Positions 1 to 7,307 of a stretch of 64,000 nucleotides of DNA are shown here, in pieces (position 1 is the first letter of the stretch; the number at the start of each line of letters is the position of its first letter). The translations under genes and the position numbers were made by a program. Location: the NCBI GenBank assembly GCA_963817945.1, contig CAWFQH010000001.1:744001-808000 (forward strand), written 5' to 3'. Below the pieces are notes generated by a model. It did no database searches. It worked only from the letters and a program-made list of their open reading frames with translations, and was not told the DNA's origin. Origin of the DNA: VRUE01 sp963817945 (GTDB lineage: Bacteria > Actinomycetota > Thermoleophilia > Solirubrobacterales > 70-9).

Positions 1-1
1 G

Positions 2-628
2 AGACGGGCGGGGTTGATCACGATCGTCGCCGGGGGCGGCGACGACACGGTCGACATCCGCGCGGTCCCGGCCAACGTGCGGGTCCGGATCGAGGGTGGT
101 CCCGGGGCCGACTCCCTGCACGGCGGGCGGGGCGATGACGTGATCGAGGCCGGCGACGACAGCGATGCCGACCTGCTCGTCGGCGAGCACGGCGACGATG
201 CCCTGATCGGGGCCAGGACCGATCTGCCGGTCCCGATCGGGAGCGGCCGTAGCGCGATGATCGGCGGCGGCGGCTCTGACGTGATGGTCGGCGGCGACCC
301 ATGCGACGGCGACCTCTACGACGGAGGAAGCGGCGAAGACAACGCCAACTTCTTCCGCTTCAGCCCTGGTGTCACGGCGAAGATCGGCGGGGTAGCCAGA
401 CGTGCTGGCGGGGAAGGCTGCGCTCCCGGCCGCGTGCGCCGATCCGTCGAGGCGACGGAGGGGACGCCGGGACCCGATCGCCTCACCGGCGACAAGAGGC
501 GCAACACCCTCAGTGGCGGAGCGGGCAACGACGTCCTCCGCGGTCGCGGCGACGGCGACCGCCTCGTCGGCGGCAGGGGCGGCGACCGCCTGATCGGTGG
601 CCGCGGTCGCGATGCGACCTACCAGTGA
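2..628 (+). CDS. RTX-like / hemolysin-type calcium-binding repeat protein, C-terminal part
   Basis: The reading frame is open to the left edge of the window, so this is the C-terminal part of a longer gene; the TTG at 14 is probably not the real start. The protein is rich in Gly-Asp nonapeptide-like units (GGGDDT, GGRGDDVIEAGDD, GGAGNDVLRGRGDGD, GGRGGDRLIGGRG), typical of calcium-binding parallel beta-roll repeats in secreted proteins. Two repeat blocks are separated by a non-repeat stretch of about 90 residues that has two Cys. It is probably secreted or surface-attached, but its activity cannot be told from the repeats. It converges on pcm with only a 4-base gap and no terminator hairpin that I can see. 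Confidence 0.75.
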   Translation, partial: RRAGLITIVAGGGDDTVDIRAVPANVRVRIEGGPGADSLHGGRGDDVIEAGDDSDADLLVGEHGDDALIGARTDLPVPIGSGRSAMIGGGGSDVMVGGDPCDGDLYDGGSGEDNANFFRFSPGVTAKIGGVARRAGGEGCAPGRVRRSVEATEGTPGPDRLTGDKRRNTLSGGAGNDVLRGRGDGDRLVGGRGGDRLIGGRGRDATYQ

Positions 629-632
629 CGCC

Positions 633-1283
633 TCATTGCGATCTGTATCCCTCCTCGCCGACCAGTGGCACGAAGCGACAGGGCCCGATCGTCGCGGCCT
701 CGAGGTCCTCGCCACGACGGCGGTAGGCCATCAGCATGTCGGCGCCGTTCGCGGCGACCGGGACGACGAGGCGGCCGCCCTCGGAGAGTTGGCCGAGCAG
801 AGTGCGCGGCGGTGCCGGGGCGGTGGCGTGGACGGCGATCGCCTCGAACGGCGCCCGCTCGGGCAGGCCGCGGCTGCCGTCGCCGACGATCAACTCGACG
901 TTCTCGACGCCGATTGCGTCGAGCGTGCGTCGTGCCTCGCTGGCAAGCGAAGGATGGCGCTCGATGCCGATCACCTCGGCTGCCAAGTGGGAGAGGACCG
1001 CGGCTGAGTAGCCGGAGCCGGAGCCGATCTCCAGCACCCGCTCGCCGCCGCCCAGCTCGAGCGCCTGGCAGATCGCGGCCACGATCCAGGGCTGCGAGAT
1101 CGTCTGGTTCTGGCCGATCGGCAGCGCCGAGTCCGCGTAGGCGCGGGCGCGGTACGGCTCCGGGACGAACGCCTCGCGCGCGACCCGCCCCATCGCTGCC
1201 AGCACACGCTCGTCCTCGATTTCGCGACGACGCAACTGGCGCTCGACCATCGAGGCGCGCAGGGCCGCAAAGTCCTGCATCAC
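633..1283 (-). CDS. pcm: Protein-L-isoaspartate O-methyltransferase
   Basis: SAM-dependent repair enzyme that methylates L-isoaspartyl residues in damaged proteins; expected in the cytoplasm. The family segment ALPIGQNQTISQPWIVA is at residues 53-69, followed by SAM-binding motif I VLEIGSGSGYSAA at 83-95 and the acidic end of the next strand (IGIERH). At 216 aa the length is normal. The start ATG is doubled (MM), and either can serve. The 129-base leader upstream holds the structured element at 1301-1402, so transcription from the Crp/Fnr gene side would run through that element in antisense. Confidence 0.93.
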   Translation of the reverse strand: MMQDFAALRASMVERQLRRREIEDERVLAAMGRVAREAFVPEPYRARAYADSALPIGQNQTISQPWIVAAICQALELGGGERVLEIGSGSGYSAAVLSHLAAEVIGIERHPSLASEARRTLDAIGVENVELIVGDGSRGLPERAPFEAIAVHATAPAPPRTLLGQLSEGGRLVVPVAANGADMLMAYRRRGEDLEAATIGPCRFVPLVGEEGYRSQ

Positions 1284-1300
1284 GTGCTAGATGACGTGTT

Positions 1301-1402
1301 CCAGGAGCCGCCAGGCAAGGACGCAGGGAGGGTGACGAGGGGAGCGCACTTCAGTGCGTGACCCGAGGAGACCGACCGAGGACGCAGCATGGCGGCTCCT
1401 GG
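1301..1402 (+). repeat. Structured palindromic element, copy 1 (candidate ncRNA or mobile hairpin)
   Basis: A perfect 13-bp inverted repeat (1301-1313 with 1390-1402) closes a 76-base interior. Just inside the arms are block A, GGCAAGGACGCAGGGAGG (1314-1331), and block B, CCGACCGAGGACGCAGCA (1372-1389). Between them is a variable region with a small hairpin (CGCAC, loop TTCA, GTGCG at 1345-1358). Block A recurs exactly, and block B with 16 of 18 matches, in reverse orientation at 60068-60138 around a different apical hairpin. The closing pairs covary between the copies (CGCCA/TGGCG here, CGTCA/TGACG there). It lies between the Crp/Fnr gene and pcm, antisense to both. I do not recognise it as any described RNA class. 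Confidence 0.75.
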
Positions 1403-1412
1403 GGCCGTCATT

Positions 1413-2117
1413 TCAGAAGATGTAGTTGCGCAGCTTGGCCGGTGCAAGGACGGTGACCTTGCCACGGCCTGGCCGGACGACGTGGGCGCGCTCGAGGTCG
1501 GCGAGGAAACGGCTGACGCTCTCGCGCGAGGTGCCGGCGAGCTGGGCCAGATCCGCCTGGTTCATCCTGATCGTCACCTCTCCCCCCTCCCCACCCCGCG
1601 GCGTCTCTTCGGCGACCAGCTGCGAGAGGACACCGGCGACCCGGCTCGGCACGGTCTGAAAGGACTGGCGCGAGATCCGCTCGTTTGCTGCACGCAGGCG
1701 CCGCACCAGGGCGGCAATCAGCTTCACCGTGATCTCCGGGTGGCGGGAGAGGAGCGCACGCACCTCCCCCGCCGGCAGGGCCAGCAGCTCGCCGTCACCG
1801 AGTGCTTCGACGCTCGCCGAGCGGACCTCGCCGTCGAGCATCGCCAGCTCGCCGAAGATGTCGCCGGGGCCGAGCGTGGCCAGGGTTATCGCCCGCCCGT
1901 CGGAGTGCTCGCGAGTTACCCGGAAGCTGCCGGAGCGGACGATGTAGCAGGCGTCGGAATGGTCGCCCTCGTGGAAGACGCGGGTCGCCCCCGGAAAGGA
2001 GCGAGGCACCGCCACCTGCGAGAAGCTCTCCAGCTCTCCCTGCTCGAGGTCGGCGAAGAGCGGCACGCTACGCAGCAGCTCTACCGGGCTCAGGCCGCTG
2101 TCCCCTCGCTCCGCCAT
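1413..2117 (-). CDS. Crp/Fnr-family transcriptional regulator
   Basis: DNA-binding regulator of 234 aa. The N-terminal cyclic-nucleotide-binding-like beta-barrel spans about residues 15-130, with the phosphate-binding-cassette-like segment GDIFGELAMLDGEVRSASVE at 85-104, where the Arg-Ser pair fits cNMP binding. The C-terminal winged helix has its recognition region at about 186-207 (MNQADLAQLAGTSRESVSRFL). There is no Fnr-like N-terminal Cys cluster, so an oxygen-sensing iron-sulfur role is unlikely. It is a single gene between the lhr terminator hairpin and the structured element upstream of pcm. Its ligand and regulon cannot be told from this window. Confidence 0.9.
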   Translation of the reverse strand: MAERGDSGLSPVELLRSVPLFADLEQGELESFSQVAVPRSFPGATRVFHEGDHSDACYIVRSGSFRVTREHSDGRAITLATLGPGDIFGELAMLDGEVRSASVEALGDGELLALPAGEVRALLSRHPEITVKLIAALVRRLRAANERISRQSFQTVPSRVAGVLSQLVAEETPRGGEGGEVTIRMNQADLAQLAGTSRESVSRFLADLERAHVVRPGRGKVTVLAPAKLRNYIF

Positions 2118-2152
2118 GCGGGGATTATCGCTGCAATGGCCCCCCGACCCTC

Positions 2153-2200
2153 CCGCATCCGATTTTGACCCCCCTCCAGGGTGGTCAAAGTCGGATGCGG
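2153..2200 (-). terminator. Terminator-like hairpin after lhr
   Basis: Arms 2153-2170 and 2183-2200 are complementary over 18 bp with one mismatch, around a 12-base loop. The hairpin begins five bases past the lhr stop codon and lies between lhr and the start of the Crp/Fnr gene. No clear U-tract follows, so termination is inferred from position and stability. Confidence 0.6.
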
Positions 2201-2204
2201 TCGA

Positions 2205-5200
2205 TCAGTGGGCACTGGCGGTCAGCTTGCGGGGACCGCGGCTGAAGCCCGCAGCGAGGAGGGCCTCCTCGTGGCCGGAGCCGATCACCGGCTCGCCGTC
2301 GAGCTTCTCGATCCCGAGTTTTGGCAGGCGACCGGCGGACACACCGTCGGCCAGGGCCTGAGCCGCAATCGCCAACTGGTCGCCGTCGAGCTCGATCAGG
2401 CGCAGGATGCTGCGGCCGCCGCGCTCGACGTAGAGCAGCGGTTCGCCATCGCGCAAGAGGAGGTGGGCGCCGGGGGCGCGGGCGGGGCGTCGGCCGGAGG
2501 GTGGTTTCGGCCAGGGGAGGGCGGCGCCATAGGGATTGGCCGGGTCGGTGGCGGCAAGCAGCTGGAAGGAGCCGTCGGCGGCGGGCAGCGAGCGCAGGCG
2601 CTCGACGGCGCCCGCGAGGGCAAACTGGGCGCCGCCGAGCCCCTCGACGAAATAGCCGCGGCGGGCGGAGCCGAGCAGCTCCAGGTTGCCCAACTCGGCA
2701 TAGAGGGTGGAGAAACCGCCGGGGACTCCCTCCGCGAGCACGGTCTCGCGGGTGACGATCCCGTAGCGCTCCAGCATCAGCTCCGCCTGCGCGCGCAGGC
2801 GCGGGCCGGTGCCGGGGGCATCGGCGAAAAGCGGAGCGGTCAGCGACCAGCGGCCCTGCACGGCGGCGCCGGCACCGGAGCGGCGGCGCGCGAAGCGGCG
2901 CCCCTGGCGCTCCTGCGCGCTGACCGAGCGCAGCCGCGGCGCCCGCAGCGGCGCGAAGGCGTCGTTGGTCACCTCGCCCGACCAGGCGAGGTCCCAGAGG
3001 GCGTTGTGTAGCTCCTCGGCCGGGTAGTCGAGGTCCGCGAGCAGATCGAGCCAGAAGGACGGGCCGACCGCCAACCGCCCGCGGATCGCGTCGTGCGGCT
3101 CGCCCTTGGCCTGCTCCAGCTTCGCGTTGGCAGCGGGGGGTCCGGCCAATCGCACGTCGTCGCGGAAGTAGAGGGCGACGCGGCCGTCGCTGCGTCCGCG
3201 CGCGCCCGCTCCGATCCAGACCAGCTCGCCACTGGTGCAGAGCTCGTCCAACCAGCTCGGCGAGTAGGCGCCGAGCCGGCGCGGAAGCACGTCCGCCTCC
3301 CAGACCTTCGGCGTCAGGGTCACACCCTGCAACGGCACCAGGGCGTCGCGCAGGCGGTCGATTCCCGCCCCGGTGGCACGGTGAACGTCCACGTTCTGCC
3401 AGCTCGGCAGGAAGCGAGCAAAGCGGTCGCGCGCAGCCGGCTCGACCTCCCGTCGCAGATGGGCCAGACTCGCCCGCCGCAAGCGCCGCAACACGTCGGC
3501 GTCGCACCACTCGCGTTCGGAGCCGCCCGGCGCCAGCTCACCGCGAACGACCGCCCCCTCGCGCTCCAGCTCGCGCAGGGCCGGCATCGGGTCGACTCCG
3601 TAGCGGCTGGCCAGCTGCACGGTCGGGAAGGGACCGTGGGTGCGCGCGTAGCGCCGCACCAGCGCCCGCATCGCGTCGGGATGATCCTCGAGGAAGGTCT
3701 CAGGCAGGCCCTGCGGCGGCGGCACCCCGAGCGCGTCGCGGTAGAGGCCGGCATCCTCGCCGGCGATGTAGCGCTCCTCGCCGGCGATCCTGACGAGGGC
3801 GGCGCGGCGCTCGGCGACCAACTTCTCCAGCATCGAAGCGGCCGAGTAGCCCTCGGCGACCCGCTCCGCGCACTCCTCGGCGCTGAGGTCGCCGAGGTTG
3901 CGAAGGATCTGCTGCAGGGCATCGCGGTCGCCCGCCCGCGCTGCCTCGGTGCGCTGTTGCAACTGCGCCTCGACCTCCGCCAGGGCGCCGGGATCGATCA
4001 GGTCGCGCAGCTCCTCCTGCCCGAGCAGCTCGCGCAGCAGGTCGCGGTCGAGGGCGAGGGCGGCGGCGCGCCGCTCGGCGTTCGGCGTGTCCCCCTCGTA
4101 CATGTAGGTGGCGACGTAGTCGAAGAGCAGCGAGGAGGCGAAGGGCGACGCCGTGGCCGTCTCCACCTCGACCAGGTCGAGCTGGCGCGTGTGCAGCTTG
4201 CGCAGGAGGTCCACCAGCGAGGGCAGGTCGAGTACGTCGCGCAGGCACTCGCGGTAGGTCTCCAGCACGACCGGGAAGCGGGGAAAGTCCCGCGCCACCT
4301 CGAGCAGGCTCTGCGACTTCAGCCGCTGCTGCCAGAGCGGGGTCCGCTTTCCCGGGTAGGCGCGTGGGATCAGCAGGGAGCGGGCGGCGTTCTCGCGGAA
4401 GTGGGAGCCGAACAGGGCCGAGCCGGATAGCTCGGCGACGACCAGCTCCTCCAGCTCGTCGGGCTCGATCATCACCAGGTCGGCCGGCGGCGGATCGTCG
4501 GCGTCGGGGAGGTGAATGACGATGCCGTCGTCGGACCAGATCGCATCCGCCTCCAGCTCGCGCTCGGAACGGATCTTCTGCGACAGCGCCAGGCCCCAGG
4601 CGGCATGGACGCGCCCGCCGTAGGGCGAGAGGATGCAGAGCCGCCAGTCGCCGATCTCATCGCGGAAGCGCTCGACGACGATCGTCTCGTCGGAGGGAAC
4701 GACCCGGGTCGCAGTTTGCTGCTCGCGCAGGTAGGCGACGAGATTCTGGGCGGCACGACGGTCGAGGTCGTACTCGGCCGCCAGCTCCTCCGGCTTGCGG
4801 GCGACAGCCTCGCGGGCGAAGGCGCCAATCGCCTTGCCCAGCTCGGCCGGGCGGCCGATCCCGTCACCCTTCCAGAACGGGACCGCGCCCGGCAGGCCGG
4901 GAGCGGGGGTGACGATCACGCGGTCGCGGGTGATCTCCTCGATCCGCCAGGTCGTCGCACCGAGCAGGAAGGTCTGCCCCGCCCGCGCCTCGTAGACCAT
5001 CTCCTCATCGAGCTCGCCGACCCGGCGCCCGTCGGGAAGGTGGACGCCGTAAAGGCCGCGGTCGGGGATCGTGCCGGCGTTGGTGACGACCAGCTGACGG
5101 GCGCCTTTGCGGGCGTGCATCGTGCCCTTGGTCCGGTCCCAGACGATCCGCGGCCGCAGCTCGGCGAAGCGGTCGGAGGGGTAGCGGCCGTCGAGCATGT

Positions 5201-6848
5201 CGAGGACGTTCTCCAGCTGTTCGCGAGAGAGGTCGCGGAAGGGCTCGGTAGCGCCGACCAGGCGCTCGACCTCGTCTACCTCCCACTCGTCGAGGGCCGC
5301 CATCGAGACCAGGTGCTGAGCGAGCACGTCGAGCGGGTTCTGCGGGATCACCGTCTCCTCGATCGCCCCTTCGCGCATGCGCCGCGCGACCACCGTGCAC
5401 TCGAGCAGGTCGGCGCGGAACTTGGGGAAGATGCGTCCGCGCGAGACCTCGCCCAGCGAGTGGCCGGCACGGCCGACCCGCTGCAGCCCACGGCTGACCG
5501 ACTTCGGCGACTCGACCTGGATCACCAGGTCGACCGCCCCCATGTCGATCCCCAGCTCAAGGCTCGACGTCGCCACGAGACACGGCAACTGCCCGGACTT
5601 GAGCATCTCCTCGACGACGGTTCGCTCCTCGTGCGACAGCGACCCGTGATGAGCGCGGGCAATTTCCGGCAAAGCATCGTTTTCGGCCGCGGGTCCTGTC
5701 ACGGGGGGAGGGGGGCCTGCGGGCGAGGGCGTCCTCGACCCCCCTCCCCCCGCGCCACCCGCGGACGAAGCGTCTGAGGATTTGACCGAATCACCGGCCT
5801 GCTCGGTAGCTGGCAGCTCCTGCCAATCGCCTTCAGCCGCGAGCTCGTTCAGGCGCTTGGCTATGCGCTCGGCTGCCCTGCGGTTGTTGACGAAGACGAT
5901 CGTCGACGTGTGTTCTTGAACGAGCTTCAATAGCTCCGGGTAGATGGCTGGCCAGATCGAGCGGACGTGGGCGTTCGGCTCGCCGTCAGCGGGGACGCCG
6001 TCGGAGTTGGGGAAGTTGGGCGCCCCCGGTTCGGACATGTCCTCAACCGGGACGACGATCTCCAGGTCAAGCTCCTTGGTCCGCCCCGCGTCAACCACCT
6101 CACACGTCCGCTTCGGCCCAACCAAAAACTGAGCGATCCGCTCCAACGGCCGCTGCGTCGCGGATAGACCTATCCGTTGGAGGCCATGGCCGTCATCAGC
6201 GGTGGGTGGCACGGGTGAGGCCTCCTCGCCCGCAGCGCCGTCCCGCGAGGACGAGGAGGCCTCACCCGTGCCAGGCCCCGCCGCCCGGCGCGCATGGTCC
6301 CTAACGAGATGCTCTAACCGCTCCAGGCTGAGGGCGAGGTGAGACCCTCGCTTGCTTTGGGCGACGGCATGGATCTCGTCGACTATCGCCGCTTCTACCC
6401 CGGTGAGAATCTCGCGAGCGCCGGAGGAGAGCATCAGGTAGAGCGACTCCGGGGTCGTGATGAGGATGTCGGGCGGCGTTTTGCGCATCGCCCGCCGCTC
6501 GGCCTGCGAGGTGTCGCCGGTCCGCAGCCCAACCGAGATGTCGGCGCCGATGCCCCGCAGCGGCGCCCGCAGGTTTCGCTCGATGTCGTAGGAGAGCGCC
6601 TTCAGCGGCGAGACGTAGACGAGGCGGACGCCCTCTCCGCGCCGGGGCTGGCGCGAGAGCTTGTCGATCCCCCAGAGGAAGGCGGCAAGCGTCTTGCCGG
6701 ACCCCGTTGGGGCGCAGATCAGCGCGTTCGAACCGCCGGAGATCGCCTTCCAGCCGCCCGCTTGGGCAGGCGTCGGCGCCTCGAAGGAGGCCTCGAACCA
6801 GCGCTTGACTGGGGCGCTGAACGGTGCCAGCGGGTCGGATTCCGCCAT
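2205..6848 (-). CDS. lhr: Lhr-type ATP-dependent helicase (large, full length)
   Basis: Superfamily 2 DNA helicase linked in mycobacteria to DNA repair. The 1547-residue protein has the full Lhr length. Visible motifs are Walker A APTGSGKT (46-53), DEIH (157-160), SAT (229-231), then HHGSLSHEER, ATSSLELGIDMGAVD and the motif VI region QRVGRAGHSLGE. A long C-terminal part follows (winged-helix and Lhr-C domains). Start chosen at the ATG before AESDPLAPF; an in-frame ATG 39 bases upstream is possible. Two low-complexity segments, about residues 183-222 (between motifs II and III) and about 345-390 (in the second RecA domain), are each encoded by a strong palindrome. Both fall where surface loops are expected. 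Confidence 0.95.
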   Translation of the reverse strand: MAESDPLAPFSAPVKRWFEASFEAPTPAQAGGWKAISGGSNALICAPTGSGKTLAAFLWGIDKLSRQPRRGEGVRLVYVSPLKALSYDIERNLRAPLRGIGADISVGLRTGDTSQAERRAMRKTPPDILITTPESLYLMLSSGAREILTGVEAAIVDEIHAVAQSKRGSHLALSLERLEHLVRDHARRAAGPGTGEASSSSRDGAAGEEASPVPPTADDGHGLQRIGLSATQRPLERIAQFLVGPKRTCEVVDAGRTKELDLEIVVPVEDMSEPGAPNFPNSDGVPADGEPNAHVRSIWPAIYPELLKLVQEHTSTIVFVNNRRAAERIAKRLNELAAEGDWQELPATEQAGDSVKSSDASSAGGAGGGGSRTPSPAGPPPPVTGPAAENDALPEIARAHHGSLSHEERTVVEEMLKSGQLPCLVATSSLELGIDMGAVDLVIQVESPKSVSRGLQRVGRAGHSLGEVSRGRIFPKFRADLLECTVVARRMREGAIEETVIPQNPLDVLAQHLVSMAALDEWEVDEVERLVGATEPFRDLSREQLENVLDMLDGRYPSDRFAELRPRIVWDRTKGTMHARKGARQLVVTNAGTIPDRGLYGVHLPDGRRVGELDEEMVYEARAGQTFLLGATTWRIEEITRDRVIVTPAPGLPGAVPFWKGDGIGRPAELGKAIGAFAREAVARKPEELAAEYDLDRRAAQNLVAYLREQQTATRVVPSDETIVVERFRDEIGDWRLCILSPYGGRVHAAWGLALSQKIRSERELEADAIWSDDGIVIHLPDADDPPPADLVMIEPDELEELVVAELSGSALFGSHFRENAARSLLIPRAYPGKRTPLWQQRLKSQSLLEVARDFPRFPVVLETYRECLRDVLDLPSLVDLLRKLHTRQLDLVEVETATASPFASSLLFDYVATYMYEGDTPNAERRAAALALDRDLLRELLGQEELRDLIDPGALAEVEAQLQQRTEAARAGDRDALQQILRNLGDLSAEECAERVAEGYSAASMLEKLVAERRAALVRIAGEERYIAGEDAGLYRDALGVPPPQGLPETFLEDHPDAMRALVRRYARTHGPFPTVQLASRYGVDPMPALRELEREGAVVRGELAPGGSEREWCDADVLRRLRRASLAHLRREVEPAARDRFARFLPSWQNVDVHRATGAGIDRLRDALVPLQGVTLTPKVWEADVLPRRLGAYSPSWLDELCTSGELVWIGAGARGRSDGRVALYFRDDVRLAGPPAANAKLEQAKGEPHDAIRGRLAVGPSFWLDLLADLDYPAEELHNALWDLAWSGEVTNDAFAPLRAPRLRSVSAQERQGRRFARRRSGAGAAVQGRWSLTAPLFADAPGTGPRLRAQAELMLERYGIVTRETVLAEGVPGGFSTLYAELGNLELLGSARRGYFVEGLGGAQFALAGAVERLRSLPAADGSFQLLAATDPANPYGAALPWPKPPSGRRPARAPGAHLLLRDGEPLLYVERGGRSILRLIELDGDQLAIAAQALADGVSAGRLPKLGIEKLDGEPVIGSGHEEALLAAGFSRGPRKLTASAH
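5702..5752. repeat. Palindrome inside lhr, insert 2
   Basis: A perfect 14-bp inverted repeat, G-rich arm 5702-5715 and C-rich arm 5739-5752, with a 23-base loop that itself contains the hairpin CGAGG-GCGT-CCTCG. It is in frame in lhr and encodes a Gly-rich then Pro-rich stretch (GGAGGGGSRTPSPAGPPPP) in a variable linker, about residues 366-382. It shares the word CTGCGGGCGAGG with the reverse complement of the palindrome at 6208-6272. Confidence 0.6.
6208..6272. repeat. Palindrome inside lhr, insert 1
   Basis: A perfect 21-bp inverted repeat (6208-6228 with 6252-6272), again with a 23-base loop. It is in frame in lhr and encodes the hydrophilic stretch GTGEASSSSRDGAAGEEASP (residues 193-212) between helicase motifs II and III. 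A hairpin this long and exact is not explained by codon bias. It resembles in-frame palindromic inserts known from other bacteria, though I know of no named family that matches. Confidence 0.65.
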
Positions 6849-6924
6849 CGTTTTGGCATCGGTGGCCAACCCACTGATCTTACGCATCGCCTGGTCCGAC
6901 CGGCGCCGGTCGCCGGTCTCCCCC

Positions 6925-7281
6925 TCAGGCGCGTCGGTAACGGTCCTGGAGGCGAACCACGTCGTCGAGATGCGGCGTCGAGACCTCCACCACCACCGAG
7001 TCGTCGATCGCCTCTACTGAGTGGATAGTGCCGGGTTCCACGCGCCACGAGTAACCGGGACCGATCTCCTCCCGCTCCAGCTCATCGACCGTCGGGCCGC
7101 GGGTCAACAGCATCCGGCCAGAGAGGAGATAAGACGTCTCGTCCTTCTCGCGGTGCACCTGAAGCGAGAGCTCATGACCGGCTTCGACATAGAGCAGTTT
7201 GCCCGCGTAGTAGGCCGTATGGGCCCACCACAGCTCATGGCCCCAGGGCTTCTCCACCCGACGCGGCTCGGTGCCCAACAT
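6925..7281 (-). CDS. Cupin, mannose-6-phosphate isomerase type II-like
   Basis: Small 118-aa single-domain cupin of the kind related to the C-terminal half of bifunctional GDP-mannose pyrophosphorylase / phosphomannose isomerase. Family signs are KPWGHELWW near residue 11, the metal-binding stretch LSLQVHREKDETSYLLSG (about 38-55) and GTIHSVEA in cupin motif 2. It may isomerise a sugar phosphate that feeds the adjacent polysaccharide locus, but a stand-alone cupin this size could have another sugar or small-molecule substrate. It lies just downstream of the secreted glycoside-hydrolase-like gene on the same strand. Confidence 0.8.
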   Translation of the reverse strand: MLGTEPRRVEKPWGHELWWAHTAYYAGKLLYVEAGHELSLQVHREKDETSYLLSGRMLLTRGPTVDELEREEIGPGYSWRVEPGTIHSVEAIDDSVVVEVSTPHLDDVVRLQDRYRRA

Positions 7282-7307
7282 GACCGGAACGTATCAGCAG
7301 GTTCGGC

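Noticed and set aside
1301..1402. Known riboswitch, SRP RNA or 6S RNA at the copy 1 element
   Set aside because: I compared it by memory with GEMM, ydaO, SAM-IV, fluoride, ykkC, SRP tip and 6S features and none of their conserved cores match.
1389..2168. A plus-strand open frame starting at the ATG in block B of the copy 1 element
   Set aside because: It is antisense to the Crp/Fnr gene over almost all its length and has no conserved features.
2185..3510. Long Arg/Ala/Pro-rich open frames on the strand or frame opposite real genes (for example here and at 14712-16487, 40303-41211)
   Set aside because: They are frame shadows of GC-rich genes: low-complexity Arg/Ala/Pro composition, no recognisable motif, and full overlap with conserved proteins.
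5944..6167. Short plus-strand open frames opposite the lhr insert region
   Set aside because: Antisense to conserved helicase sequence and without a ribosome-binding site or motif.
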